Virus record (IMG/VR): IMGVR_UViG_3300045996_002640
Span: 1-64,000 of that record
Origin: a virus
DNA: 64,000 bases
Direction: 5' to 3' (one strand)
Shown: positions 30,852 through 39,891 of the stretch, one piece after another
Layout of the letters: each line of letters opens with the position of its first letter
How positions within the stretch are numbered: position 1 is the stretch's first letter
Translations under genes and position numbers: made by a program
The notes under the pieces: generated by a model
Database searches by the model: none
Seen by the model: the letters and a program-made list of their open reading frames with translations, nothing else
What the model was told of the DNA's origin: nothing

Positions 30852-32842
30852 CAGCCGGGGGTCGGTGCGTGCCCTGGCGTGCCACCGCCGCGCGGAGTCG
30901 GGGGGCCCTTGCTCGTCCCCGTCGGGGTGCCCTGAGGCACCGAAATGTTGTCGAGCGACGCGCCCAGGCGAGCCACGGCCTTCGCCGCCTTGTCAGACGA
31001 CGCCGCCAGCTCGTCTTGCTTCTTGCGCGCGTTGTCGGCCTCGAGCGTCGCGAGCGAGGTCTTCAGCTTCGAAAGCTGTTCGTTGAACTCGGTAACCGGG
31101 TGCTTCACGTCGCCGAACTTGGTCGCCCACGAACCGAAGAGATCAGCAGCGACTCCCGGGCCGCCCTCTTTCTCCATCGTCTTGATCTTGCGCTTGAGCG
31201 CCTCGGCTGCCTCCTCGCGCTCTTTCATCGAACCGACTCCGTGCGACACCATCGAGTCCGCGGTTGCTGCGGCGTTCGAACGGTCGAGCTTCTTGTCGAA
31301 GTGCTCGTCGAGCTCGGCGTCGATCGCTTCCTGACCGATCTTGTACGCAGCGATTGCGGCGCCAGCGATCATCCCGAAGTTCATCGCGAGACGCTTCCAC
31401 CCACCGTTCTTCTCGACCGTGCCCATGAAGCCGTCGCCGGCTTTCTTGAGCCGCTCCTCCGTCCCGTCGGCAAGCTGGAGCTTCTCCATCATCTTCTCGC
31501 CGAAGCCCGACGCGAAGCCGCCAAGGGCGCCCATTCCGACCTTCGCGCCGATCGCCATACCGCCCGCCAGGAGCGGGTGCTTCGTGATGAAGTTCAGGAG
31601 CTTGATCAGGCCCTCGGCGAGCTGCGGGAGGTTGTCCGCAAGCTGGTCGATCGCGTCCATCATCTCGGGCTTTCGGAACGCCTGCTCGACCTTCTCAATC
31701 GCCATCTTGAGTCGGTTCGACGGGTCCTCGAGCTGCCCCGCCTTGCTCTCCTCGACCAGCTTCTCGTAGGTCAGGGTCGTCTTCGAAAGCTTGTGCATCG
31801 CCACGTCGAACGCCGCGAGGCCCTCGAGGGTCGCCTCCTTGGTCTTCATTCCCTGCTTTTTCGCGTCGTCGAACGCTTGCTGAAATGGCGCCGTGAGCTC
31901 GTCGAAGACCACGCGCTGCTCACCACCGAGCTTGCTCGTGATCGCCTTGCGACCCTTCTCGGTCTCGAGCAGCTTCCTGATCCGGTCCATGCCGGTCATC
32001 TGAGGATCGAACTTGATCCCCGCGTCCTTCTGGAGCGCCTTCAAGTCCTTCGACCCGGTCTTCAGAACCTGGAACAGCTTCTTGAGCGCGGGCTCCGCCT
32101 TCTCGCCCACGCGCGCGTTCAGCATCTCGAGCATCCCGAGCAGCGAGCTCAGGCCCTCGCTCCCCTCGAAGCCCGCGTCGACCGCCTCGCCGGCGAGCAG
32201 GCCGAACTTGGAGCCGAGCTCGTCCAGGCTGAGCCCGCCGGCGTCGCTCTTCTCGATGAACGCCGCGAGCATGTCGGGCAGCGCCGCTGCGTCCGCGCCA
32301 AACTTGCGCCGGAGCATCGAGGCGACGTCCGCCAGCTTCCCGACCTCCTTGCCGCTCGCGCTCGCCGCGTGGCCGATCTGCTCCATGGCGAACCGGGCGA
32401 AGTCCGCGTCGCCGGTCTCAGCGAAGATCCGCTCCATCGCATCGGCGAGGTCGCTCGAGCTCTGGCCCGTCGCGTTCGCCGCGTCCTCGGCGTCCTTCAT
32501 CAGGTCCGCCCAGCCCACGGTCACCTTGCCCGCCTTGTTCATGGCGAACTCGATGTCCCGGACCTTCTCTCGGAAGCTCACCGCGCGCGAGACCATCGAC
32601 CCAATCCCGACCGCGCCGCCGAGCGTGGCCGCCGTCGCAAGGTGACCCTTGAGCATCCCGCCCACGTCCGAGAGGCTCTGCTTCATCCCGTTGAGCGCGC
32701 CCATGCCGCCGCTCGCGAACGCCTCGCCGAAGTTCTTGCGGATCGCCGATCCGAACTCGGACGTCTTCCGCTTCATGGCGTCCATGGTCGCGACGAAGCT
32801 CCCGCCGTTCAGCGTGAGCTTGATCATGGCTTCCTTCGACAT
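30851..32842 (-). CDS. Tail tape measure protein
   Basis: 663 residues, long and helical, Ala/Lys/Glu/Met-rich, with hydrophobic stretches near residues 66-85, 415-450 and 495-515. It lies directly after the frameshifted chaperone gene, with GGAGGAGG six bases before ATG 32842, and before gpN. Order, size and composition fit a tape measure that sets the length of a medium contractile tail. The C-terminus is Gly/Pro/Thr rich. Confidence 0.85.
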   Translation of the reverse strand: MSKEAMIKLTLNGGSFVATMDAMKRKTSEFGSAIRKNFGEAFASGGMGALNGMKQSLSDVGGMLKGHLATAATLGGAVGIGSMVSRAVSFREKVRDIEFAMNKAGKVTVGWADLMKDAEDAANATGQSSSDLADAMERIFAETGDADFARFAMEQIGHAASASGKEVGKLADVASMLRRKFGADAAALPDMLAAFIEKSDAGGLSLDELGSKFGLLAGEAVDAGFEGSEGLSSLLGMLEMLNARVGEKAEPALKKLFQVLKTGSKDLKALQKDAGIKFDPQMTGMDRIRKLLETEKGRKAITSKLGGEQRVVFDELTAPFQQAFDDAKKQGMKTKEATLEGLAAFDVAMHKLSKTTLTYEKLVEESKAGQLEDPSNRLKMAIEKVEQAFRKPEMMDAIDQLADNLPQLAEGLIKLLNFITKHPLLAGGMAIGAKVGMGALGGFASGFGEKMMEKLQLADGTEERLKKAGDGFMGTVEKNGGWKRLAMNFGMIAGAAIAAYKIGQEAIDAELDEHFDKKLDRSNAAATADSMVSHGVGSMKEREEAAEALKRKIKTMEKEGGPGVAADLFGSWATKFGDVKHPVTEFNEQLSKLKTSLATLEADNARKKQDELAASSDKAAKAVARLGASLDNISVPQGTPTGTSKGPPTPRGGGTPGHAPTPG

Positions 32843-32845
32843 GGG

Positions 32846-33720
32846 CTACCTCCTCCTGCGTTTCTTTCGTTCGGCGAGCGCCGCCCGCTTGGCTTCGATC
32901 TCGGCTTCGGCTTTCTTCTTCATCTCTCGCCAAATTCCAGCGAGCTCTGCCGCCGGCGAGGGATCGATCTCGATCGTGTTCTTCAGGACGTCGTGTCGGG
33001 CGGGCCCTCCGCTGAGGAGCTCCCAGAGCTCTCGGGTGTTGAGGAGTCCGGCGTCGAGGTCTCGGACGATGGCGATGACGATGGTGCGGTCATCAAGCTC
33101 CGCAGCAGGAGCGCCGTAGTAACTATGAAGGCGTTCTGCGTTGCGCCATCGATACCGACTAAAGGGCTGACATCCCTCCGTTCAGAAATGCTCGAGAGCA
33201 GCGCCATGTAGTCGCTGCGCGTGAGCTTCTTGACGTGGGGATTCAGCTGCTCGCGGTAGAAGTTCATCCGTTTCGCTACGAGCGTCAGCGAGTCTTCTTC
33301 GTACGTCCGCTCGAGCTCGAGCTCGTCCATGGTGAGCGACTCGTAGGGCGGAGTCGGAGAGCGGACCGCGCGCCAGAGGTTGCAGATCGTTTCGAGCGAC
33401 GCGAACTCGAGCGGGTCGCGCTTCAAGTCGATCCCCTCCTGCGCCGCGAGCTCATGCGCGCGGATACGCGCCTTTCGGTTGTCGACCAGGCGAGGCACCC
33501 GCACCCGGATCGGGACCGACTCGAACTTGCCGTCCTTGCGCCGGCGGAGGATCTGATCCGGGAAGTAGAGGTAGCCCTGGTGCTCGACGATCTCGAGCTC
33601 GCTCCACGGCTTGGTCTCGATCGCCTTCGAGAAGATGTCCGAGCGCGCCGCGTCGATCTCGTCGTCGAGCGTCTCGTCCAGCACTTCCATCACTTCTTCG
33701 GGGGTCAATTCGCGGGGCAT
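32846..33720 (-). CDS. Tail assembly chaperone, -1 frameshift product
   Basis: The upstream frame (32983-33720, 245 codons) reads normally to CCCTTTA at 33166-33160, after which it turns Ser/Thr/Pro rich. The -1 frame from this point is clearly coding: it continues SRYRWRNAERLHSYYG and ends in a basic helical segment at TAG 32846. A slip on C CCT TTA would give a 291-residue fusion beside the zero-frame product, like lambda G/GT. These chaperones load the tape measure protein encoded next. Confidence 0.75.
32983..33720 (-). CDS. Tail assembly chaperone, zero-frame product
   Basis: 245 residues if no slip occurs. The first 185 residues are shared with the fusion; they hold a helical region, a domain with YLYFPDQILRRRKDGKFESV and a helix with Leu/Glu repeats. 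The last 59 residues are low complexity. It sits between the tube and tape measure genes, where chaperones of this type lie. Confidence 0.75.
   Translation of the reverse strand: MPRELTPEEVMEVLDETLDDEIDAARSDIFSKAIETKPWSELEIVEHQGYLYFPDQILRRRKDGKFESVPIRVRVPRLVDNRKARIRAHELAAQEGIDLKRDPLEFASLETICNLWRAVRSPTPPYESLTMDELELERTYEEDSLTLVAKRMNFYREQLNPHVKKLTRSDYMALLSSISERRDVSPLVGIDGATQNAFIVTTALLLRSLMTAPSSSPSSETSTPDSSTPESSGSSSAEGPPDTTS
33160..33166 (-). promoter_or_regulatory. Programmed -1 frameshift slippery heptamer
   Basis: On the minus strand the sequence is C CCT TTA in the zero frame, matching X XXY YYZ. After slipping, CCC and TTT are read and AGT follows. The coding frame changes exactly here. Confidence 0.75.
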
Positions 33721-33730
33721 CGGGGTCTCC

Positions 33731-33769
33731 TGAAAAGCGAAGGGCGGGCCGCTTTTGGCGACTCGCCCT
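33731..33769 (-). terminator. Terminator after the tube gene
   Basis: GGGCG/CGCCC outer stem with a GC-rich inner dyad, followed by TTCGCTTTTC on the minus strand, between the tube stop and the chaperone start. Partial termination here would explain more tube than chaperone. Confidence 0.6.
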
Positions 33770-33813
33770 CAGAACGCAGCTGCTTCGGGTGCTGAAGACG
33801 GCCGGCGTTCGTT

Positions 33814-34185
33814 TTAGTCCTCGAGGTGTCCGACCACGACGATGTTCTGTTTGATCGCGTCGTCGATCGGGAGCTCGGTGCCGACTTGCTTGATGGCACC
33901 GTTGATCGTGAACGTCTGGCCCGGGACCTTGATCCGGAGCTGGACGATCGCGCCTTGCTTCAGCTTCTTGAGCCAGTCGCGCTCCTGACCGTCTTCGCTC
34001 ACCACGAGGTCCATGGTGACCGTGGTCTCCTCGACGCCGAACGTGATCCCCGCACCCTTCTGCCGGATGGTGTGGACCTGCTTTGCGTTGTTGGTCGTGT
34101 CCATCTTGATGTTCACGGCCGTGACCAGGTCGCCCGTCTCCATGGCGACCTGACCGCGCGGAAAAACTTTTTGCTCTGCAGCCAT
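33814..34185 (-). CDS. Tail tube protein
   Basis: 123 residues, close to the size of Mu gpM. Beta-rich with QTFTINGAIKQVG and an acidic end. TAGGAGACC precedes ATG 34185. It follows the sheath gene, as in Mu and P2. It would form the inner tube that DNA passes through. Confidence 0.8.
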   Translation of the reverse strand: MAAEQKVFPRGQVAMETGDLVTAVNIKMDTTNNAKQVHTIRQKGAGITFGVEETTVTMDLVVSEDGQERDWLKKLKQGAIVQLRIKVPGQTFTINGAIKQVGTELPIDDAIKQNIVVVGHLED

Positions 34186-34199
34186 GGTCTCCTACTTCC

Positions 34200-35723
34200 T
34201 CAATTCGGGCGGCGCTGAACAACGACGCCGATCTTGGCGAGCGGCGCAATGATGGTGACCGGGACCACGATATCGACCTGAGTCGGGTCGCTCGCGTTCA
34301 CCTGGACGATGAGCTCGCCGTTCGCGATTGCGGTATCGAGCGCCGCGCGGAGCGCCACGCCCTGACGACACCAGAAGGCGATTCGCGAGATGACGAACGC
34401 CTTGATGTCGCGCTCCTCTACGACTCCCGGAGGCGGAGGCTCGGCGCCCGGCAGCGAATCCTTGGCGATCTTCGCGTTCGGGAACGCCGCGGGGAGCGCC
34501 GAGCGCAAGTCGCGAGCGATCACGTACGTCGAATCGACGTTCTGCACGTCGAGCAGCCGGCGGTCCGCTCCGCCCGCGCTGTCGATCGAGTAGTTCGTGA
34601 TCGGCCGCACGAGGTAGAGCTGCGACGAGGCGTTGAACGCGAGGATCGAAATCCCGTTGGTGAGCGCGTCCTCGAGCTCGGCCACCGTCGGGTTGTCCGC
34701 GATGGTGTCGGCCGAACCGTAGACGTTGTCCATGAGCTCGCCGATCCGGTTGCCAGCCGGATCGATCGAGACCATCGCGAGGCGCCCGCCGAGCTCGCGC
34801 GCTGCCAACTCACCGGGAAGCGAGCGAGCAGCGAACGCGAACACCCACTCGAGCACCTGACTGTTCCGCCCGATAGCGGCCGTCTTGGTGTTCGTCATGG
34901 TCGTCGAAGTCGTGGCGATCACCGCTTGCTGGAGCTTGGCGTTCAGGCCCGAGTTGAAGTTACCGATATGGGTCAGCAGGCGAGCCACGTTCGAACCCGA
35001 GCCGGTCGTCTCGGCGTCCGTGTTCGAAAGGCACGGCAGGATGTACGCGTACTCGCGGCCGCTCGCATTCGAGAGAACCGTGGTGATGTCCGCGTCGGTC
35101 GTACCGCCCGAGAGGTTCGTGTAGACCACCGCGCCGGTAACCGTCTCGGTCCCAGTCTGCACCAGCAGGGTGACCTTGACCCGGATGTCGTTCGAGATCC
35201 GCCCGGTGGTCTTGCCCGTGATCGTGATGATCCCGACGCCGCCCGAGCTCGCCGTGACCGGCAAGTCCTGAGTCTTGGCAACGATCGCGTTGACCGCTCG
35301 GGTCTTGAAAGTGTCGGTGCTCTCGCCGCTGTTCCATTCGACGTCGAACTCGCGCCCGGCGATGTCGAAGTGCACTGCCGTGTTCCCGGTCGGCACGTTC
35401 GTCGCGGTGATGTTCAGCGTCGCTGCCGTCGCACCAGGGGTCGGAGAAGCGAAGTCGATCTGCGCGTCCGGCGCCTTGAGGTAGATCTGCTTCGCGGCGA
35501 GGTGCCCGATCGTACCGACGCCGAATGCGGTACCGGCCGACTCGGGACCAGCGCCCGCGCGGATCTCGGTGTCGTTCGTCAGCGTGCCGGCCGAGCCCTT
35601 CGGGGCGATCAGCAAAACGCGGAGGATGCCAGTACTCGGCGCCGCCGCGCCGGCCAGCAGGTTAATCGAGAGGTAAAGACCCGGCGTGACCTTCGCCGGG
35701 CTGACCGCGACCGGAATGCTCAT
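34200..35723 (-). CDS. Contractile tail sheath protein
   Basis: 507 residues. The N-terminus (MSIPVAVSPAKVTPGLYLSI) and the C-terminal half with LVRPITNYSIDS, VQNVDSTYVIARDL and IAFWCRQGVALR follow the Mu gpL sheath family. A beta-rich inserted domain lies near residues 90-215. Overlaps the upstream gene by ATGA. Shows that the virion has a contractile tail. Confidence 0.85.
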   Translation of the reverse strand: MSIPVAVSPAKVTPGLYLSINLLAGAAAPSTGILRVLLIAPKGSAGTLTNDTEIRAGAGPESAGTAFGVGTIGHLAAKQIYLKAPDAQIDFASPTPGATAATLNITATNVPTGNTAVHFDIAGREFDVEWNSGESTDTFKTRAVNAIVAKTQDLPVTASSGGVGIITITGKTTGRISNDIRVKVTLLVQTGTETVTGAVVYTNLSGGTTDADITTVLSNASGREYAYILPCLSNTDAETTGSGSNVARLLTHIGNFNSGLNAKLQQAVIATTSTTMTNTKTAAIGRNSQVLEWVFAFAARSLPGELAARELGGRLAMVSIDPAGNRIGELMDNVYGSADTIADNPTVAELEDALTNGISILAFNASSQLYLVRPITNYSIDSAGGADRRLLDVQNVDSTYVIARDLRSALPAAFPNAKIAKDSLPGAEPPPPGVVEERDIKAFVISRIAFWCRQGVALRAALDTAIANGELIVQVNASDPTQVDIVVPVTIIAPLAKIGVVVQRRPN

Positions 35724-36058
35724 TTGCCCTTCTCCTTGGACTTCTCAGCCGCAGCCACGGCCGTCTCTTCCGCCGCTTTCGCAGCCTTTGCCTCAGCCTC
35801 GGAAGCCGCCGCTTGCGCCGCGAGCCACGCTTCGTACGCCGCCTCGGTGCGAACGATCAGAACGCCCGCGTTGACGCAGCGCGTGTACTCCTTGAGGTAG
35901 GAGCTCCACTCGCCGAGCGGGATCTTCACGACCTCGTCCGCGTTGAACGTGCTCTCGCCCGTCGCGAGGTTCACGGTCGCGCCGATGTGAGAGCGCGTTC
36001 CGTAGCGCGAGACGAGCGCGCCCGGCTTGCACGAAACGAACTTTGCTTCCTCGGGCAT
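35720..36058 (-). CDS. Hypothetical protein, 112 residues, neck-tail region
   Basis: The first 60 residues form a small beta domain (MPEEAKFVSCKPGALVSRYG), the rest an Ala/Glu/Lys helix. It lies before the sheath gene, in the place of Mu gp38, a small protein of unknown role. No further assignment. Confidence 0.6.
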   Translation of the reverse strand: MPEEAKFVSCKPGALVSRYGTRSHIGATVNLATGESTFNADEVVKIPLGEWSSYLKEYTRCVNAGVLIVRTEAAYEAWLAAQAAASEAEAKAAKAAEETAVAAAEKSKEKGK

Positions 36059-36065
36059 GGGGTAT

Positions 36066-36082
36066 CCCCGCCCCTATCACTC
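36066..36082 (-). promoter_or_regulatory. Late-region motif CGAGTGATAGGGGCGGG
   Basis: A copy of the GAGTGATAGGG element with a TTGACC nine bases upstream and a GGGGATACCCC dyad before ATG 36058. Confidence 0.4.
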
Positions 36083-36127
36083 GAGGTCAAGAGAACACAA
36101 GCGCGACCCGCGTTGGGCGCCCGACGC

Positions 36128-37222
36128 TCAGCGACGCGGACCGAGACCAGGCGCGAGGCGAAGCAGCGACATCCAATTGTGAGGGGTCGTGATCACCCGG
36201 CTCGGCACCTGAAGACCGCCCGAGCTCACCTGCGCGGCAGTGAAATACAGAAGCTTGCCGAAACGCGCGTCGGCCGTCGAGATCCAAGCCCCGCCGTCAC
36301 CATCGCAAACGACGCCCCACCCTTCGCCGTATGTGGCCGAGCTGTAGGTCATCGAGGCTTCGGGCGCTGGGTTCGAAGCGACGCTCGTAAGGGCCGCTAC
36401 AGTCGCCGCGCTCCAGCGCTTGAGCGTGTTCGAAATGTAGTCGAACGCGTGCAGGCGCCCGGCGTGAAATGCGATCCCGCCGATACCCGTGTCGCCATCG
36501 GTCGAAGCGCTGACATTCGACCCCTGCATCACCTTAACCGCCGGCTGGACGCCACCCTGCTTGAGCTGCGCCGGCGAGAGCGCCCACAGCTTGTTGGCGG
36601 CGCCCATCCAAACGTTGCCCGCCGCATCGAGGCACGTGTCCCAGGAGTTGCCGTTCGAATCGCTCGTCTCGATGACCCCCTGCATCGGCCACGCGTCGTT
36701 GGTCAGCAGCTGGTCGCGCTGGATCAAGCAGAGCGCTCCGCGCGTCAGAACGATCTCACCAGTCAGAAGTTCGACCACCGAGCGGGCGCCGCGCGGAGAG
36801 ATCATCCCGAGCTGCTCGGTCGAGATCCGCCGCACCAGCGGCGAGACCATCCCACCGTTCCGGGCCGCTTCCGGGTGCACCGTCCAGCGCTCGTAATCGT
36901 TGCTGACCGGGTCAAGGAGCCCCTCGCTCATCGCGACGATTGCCGTGCCGTCCTGAGTGATGCAAAGGCCGTGGCCGACGCCCGACCAAGGCACCGTTTC
37001 GAAATCGAGCGTGATCGCCGGCGGCCCGCTGTAGGCAGCCTGCGTCATCTGGTCGTGCGTGTACCCGATGAGCTGGAGCCACGTGTCGTTCGAATTGTCG
37101 AGCCCCCACAACGCGACCGGTACCGCCGGCGCCGCCGCGGGAACCTCGGGATAAGGCCCCTGCTCGAACGGGTTCGCGGGCTCGATGATCAGGTCTCGAA
37201 CCAGGCGGGTCTTCGTTTTCAT
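36128..37222 (-). CDS. Beta-propeller (NHL/SMP-30-like) protein in the tail region
   Basis: 364 residues from ATG 37222 (ATGA overlap). It contains about six repeats in which a Trp-Asp or Ala-Asn motif precedes a GxIW/VWMG strand (WDTCLDAAGNVWMG, GIAFHAGRLHAFD, WGVVCDGDGGAWIS), the signature of NHL/SMP-30 propellers. It stands between the tail terminator-like gene and the sheath, where Mu has no propeller. Possibly a virion surface decoration. Confidence 0.6.
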   Translation of the reverse strand: MKTKTRLVRDLIIEPANPFEQGPYPEVPAAAPAVPVALWGLDNSNDTWLQLIGYTHDQMTQAAYSGPPAITLDFETVPWSGVGHGLCITQDGTAIVAMSEGLLDPVSNDYERWTVHPEAARNGGMVSPLVRRISTEQLGMISPRGARSVVELLTGEIVLTRGALCLIQRDQLLTNDAWPMQGVIETSDSNGNSWDTCLDAAGNVWMGAANKLWALSPAQLKQGGVQPAVKVMQGSNVSASTDGDTGIGGIAFHAGRLHAFDYISNTLKRWSAATVAALTSVASNPAPEASMTYSSATYGEGWGVVCDGDGGAWISTADARFGKLLYFTAAQVSSGGLQVPSRVITTPHNWMSLLRLAPGLGPRR

Positions 37223-38154
37223 TCCTCGGCCTCGCCCTGCTCGAGATCGACCGTCGTGTTGAACCGCTTGAGCTCGGCGTACTCGCGTTCGTCGAGCCGC
37301 TCGATCGTCCGGGTGAGCGCGATCGTGATCCCGAAGAGCTGCATCTGCTGAGCGAGCTCGCGCGGCAGCGCGCCAGCCTTGCCCCGACTCCTGATCTGAA
37401 TGCCCGTCGGGTTCGAGATGATGACCGCTCCGTCCTCGATCGTCTGGCGGTCGGTGAGCCGCTCGGTCACCATGTCGACCAGGCGCACGCCCTCGTTCGC
37501 GCGCTCCTCGGCGCCGTCGTTCCGGTCGACCACGATGCAAACGACGAACGTCTCGGAGTAGATCTGAACGCCCTCACCAGCGCGCGAGCGAGCTCGAGCG
37601 AGAGTACTCGTCGCCAAACCGTCCGCCGGTTCCGAGCCCTGCCAGATCACGAAGATACCGGGCAGCGCGCCGAGGTAGGTGCGCCAGAGCTCGAGCGTGT
37701 TCAGCTGCGTCCCTGGCTCGCCGATCGCCGCGCCGCGGAGGAGCGGGCCGTCCTTCGGGTTTGCGTCGGTGCCCTGGGTGGTCGGGGCGACCACCCGGGC
37801 GATCGGTTTGAAGCCAGGGACGGGCGGGTCGATCCGCATCTTGGTCCCGGGCTCCAGCGCCGCGTTAAAGCGCTTGCCGCCGAACATGGCCTTGGCCTGG
37901 ACCGTCCCCCCGTTCGGGAATTGGTAGGCCCCGCCGCGCCCGGCGTTGCCCATCGCCTGGGCCATGAACGCAAGGTCGTGCCTCAAGCCCCCGTTGACGA
38001 CCGGAACGAAGAACGTCCCGGGGAGGAACTTCCTCGGGTTCGAGTCGACCGGCGTGACCTCGATCTGGCAAACCGCCTGCTCGCCGGCGAGCGGCGCAGC
38101 GGTCGAAATCAGGCAGCGAGCGATATCGACCAGGTTGTTCGCGACGAACGCCAT
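37219..38154 (-). CDS. Probable tail terminator protein (Mu gp37-like)
   Basis: 311 residues. It lies between the tail-completion gene and the sheath. The middle contains TLELWRTYLGALPGIFVIWQG and YSETFVVCIVVDRNDG, resembling the gp37/DUF1834 fold, and the first hundred residues look like an added domain. It would cap the tail tube. Assignment from order plus those segments. Confidence 0.55.
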   Translation of the reverse strand: MAFVANNLVDIARCLISTAAPLAGEQAVCQIEVTPVDSNPRKFLPGTFFVPVVNGGLRHDLAFMAQAMGNAGRGGAYQFPNGGTVQAKAMFGGKRFNAALEPGTKMRIDPPVPGFKPIARVVAPTTQGTDANPKDGPLLRGAAIGEPGTQLNTLELWRTYLGALPGIFVIWQGSEPADGLATSTLARARSRAGEGVQIYSETFVVCIVVDRNDGAEERANEGVRLVDMVTERLTDRQTIEDGAVIISNPTGIQIRSRGKAGALPRELAQQMQLFGITIALTRTIERLDEREYAELKRFNTTVDLEQGEAEE

Positions 38155-38161
38155 GTTGCGA

Positions 38162-38626
38162 TCATGCGCCTACCACCTGAGCAGCGATCAGGTCGACCGC
38201 GTCCTGTTGGATGAGCTCCATATCCACGTTGAAGAAATCGCGGAGCGGAATCACCTCGCGAGGCTCGGGGCTCACGTGGAAGACCGCGTACTCATTGTTC
38301 GTGAACGCCATCGCATAGTCGTCGCCGAAGTCGGGCATCACGCTTGCGGCCATCACGCCCGTGTCCTGGAGAATTTGGGCGCCCTTTCCTTCCTTGCGCC
38401 GGCGCTTGATCGTCTCGGGAGCGAGCTCCTTCCACTTCCCCGCCGGGCTCGCCGCGCCTTCGCTTTCGAAGTTCTCCTCTACCGCGCCGACCATGTCGCT
38501 CGCCACGATCTCGAGGACGTTCCGGAGGTTCTTGGCCTGACTCTGGATCTGCTTGAGGACCGCTTCTAGCGCCGAGGTGTCGGTGCCGACCGCAACCACG
38601 CCGTTCGCTTCGAAGACCATCGCCAT
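38162..38626 (-). CDS. Virion morphogenesis / tail completion protein (Mu gpG-like)
   Basis: 154 residues with a helical N-terminal half, then NFESEGAASPAGKWKELAPE followed by a basic stretch, GAQILQDTGVMAAS and a NEYAVFHVS segment. This order (F-x-x-E-G, W-x-x-L-x-x-x-T, I-L-x-D-T-G) is typical of the phage virion morphogenesis family. Joins head and tail. Confidence 0.8.
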   Translation of the reverse strand: MAMVFEANGVVAVGTDTSALEAVLKQIQSQAKNLRNVLEIVASDMVGAVEENFESEGAASPAGKWKELAPETIKRRRKEGKGAQILQDTGVMAASVMPDFGDDYAMAFTNNEYAVFHVSPEPREVIPLRDFFNVDMELIQQDAVDLIAAQVVGA

Positions 38627-38629
38627 GGC

Positions 38630-38815
38630 TCACTCCTCGAGGTCGGGTTCGGTCAGCGGGAGCGGATGCTTCGAAGCCATCGGCTCAGTCGGGATCTCGT
38701 CTTCGTCGGTGTAGACCAAAGTGATGTGGCAGCGCGGGCACTCGCGCGGGAGCGGGAGCAAGATCGACAGCTCGCACACGTGGCACCGCTGCCAGCGATC
38801 GTCAGAAGCCACCAT
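38630..38815 (-). CDS. Zinc-ribbon protein, 61 residues
   Basis: CHVC and, 12 residues on, CPRC form a four-cysteine knuckle; the rest is acidic. It overlaps the gp36-like gene by 14 bases and is three bases from the gpG-like gene. Small zinc-ribbon proteins occur between neck genes in some phages. Role unknown. Confidence 0.65.
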   Translation of the reverse strand: MVASDDRWQRCHVCELSILLPLPRECPRCHITLVYTDEDEIPTEPMASKHPLPLTEPDLEE

Positions 38816-39419
38816 GACCCGTCGGGTTCCTCTTGTCCGGAGCGAAGATGAAGCGCGGCTCGCAGGGCGAGCTCAGCTGCGGGTTCACCGCACCGCCTTC
38901 CTGGACGCCGACGCCGACCCGGGTCTGAGCGTTCGTATGAAGCGCCGAGCGTGCGAGCCTGTCGAAGTAGTCGTTCGCGCGCTCGTACTGGGCCCAGTAG
39001 CGGCCCTTACCGTCCGAGCCAAGGAGCTGGCCGCGCTGCTCGACCGCGAGCTCCATCGCCACCCAGGCCGCGTGCCGGCGCGCCAGACGGTCGGTCCTAC
39101 CGATCTCGTCGATCTGGTCCCGGACCGGCCAGGCCTTGAGCAGGTAGCTCGCCATGTGATCCTCCGCCGCGCAGAGGATCTCGATAAGTGGCATCGAGTC
39201 GCGGACCCCGTCGCCGTTGAAATCGAAGAGCTGGTCGATGACCGCCGCGCCGCCCGCAACGTTCTCGAGGTCCTTGGGCGTGAGGAACCGAGGAGTCGCG
39301 ACGAAGATCGGAGTCGGGTCGCCGAACGTCCGAACGCGAACGCGCGCGCGCCCGGTCGAGAAGAAGAAAGCCTTCCCCTTACCGAAGCCGCGAACGCCTA
39401 CTCGAGCGACGCCGCCCAT
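38802..39419 (-). CDS. Neck protein, Mu gp36 (DUF1320)-like
   Basis: 205 residues. The central part runs PRFLTPKDLENVAGGAAVID, a DFNGDGVRD loop, then a helical AAEDHMASYLLKAW segment, as in the DUF1320/gp36 family of connector proteins. It lies between head and tail genes. Basic N-terminus and a Gly-rich end are extra. Confidence 0.75.
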   Translation of the reverse strand: MGGVARVGVRGFGKGKAFFFSTGRARVRVRTFGDPTPIFVATPRFLTPKDLENVAGGAAVIDQLFDFNGDGVRDSMPLIEILCAAEDHMASYLLKAWPVRDQIDEIGRTDRLARRHAAWVAMELAVEQRGQLLGSDGKGRYWAQYERANDYFDRLARSALHTNAQTRVGVGVQEGGAVNPQLSSPCEPRFIFAPDKRNPTGHGGF

Positions 39420-39422
39420 GGC

Positions 39423-39878
39423 TCAGGCCGCCTCGTCTTCGACCTGCCACTCAGAGCCAAGCTCGCCCGCCTCAAACGCCGGCGTGGTGCCGTCGCTGAT
39501 GGGGATCGCCGGATCGAGTTGCCCGCGCACCAGGACCGTCCCAGCGCCAGTGCCGAGCGTTCCGAACGAGAACCAGAGGCCCACGCTCGAGCCGCCGGTG
39601 CAGGGCGGGAACACGATCGGCGCCGCGTTCGTCACCACGTTTCCGACGACCGAGAAGCCCGCCGCCGAGCGCACGACCCCTACTCGGGCGTAGCCGGTGT
39701 ACGCGACCTCGTTCGTGGCCTGGCTTCCGTTCGGACCCGGGTCCGCGCTGTGAAGCGCGACGTAGAACTGGCCCGCTGCAGCCGAGGGCTGGAGGCCGTC
39801 CGAATCCCCGATGTCATCGAACGGGATGTTCTGAAAGAGGAGCTTGAGGAGCGCGGTAGCGCTGAGGTTGCCGAGCAT
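39423..39878 (-). CDS. Structural protein, 151 residues, head-tail region
   Basis: The segment FYVALHSADPGPNGSQATNE followed by YTGYARVGV is the hallmark of a phage virion family common next to capsid genes. The rest is beta-rich. Probably a head decoration or fibre-like subunit. TTGGAGGCTCCCC lies before the ATG. Confidence 0.7.
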   Translation of the reverse strand: MLGNLSATALLKLLFQNIPFDDIGDSDGLQPSAAAGQFYVALHSADPGPNGSQATNEVAYTGYARVGVVRSAAGFSVVGNVVTNAAPIVFPPCTGGSSVGLWFSFGTLGTGAGTVLVRGQLDPAIPISDGTTPAFEAGELGSEWQVEDEAA

Positions 39879-39891
39879 GGTGGGGAGCCTC

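Noticed and set aside
30869-33211. 780-codon open frame on the plus strand
   Set aside because: Antisense shadow of the tape measure and chaperone genes; composition is Arg/Leu/His rich with no motif.
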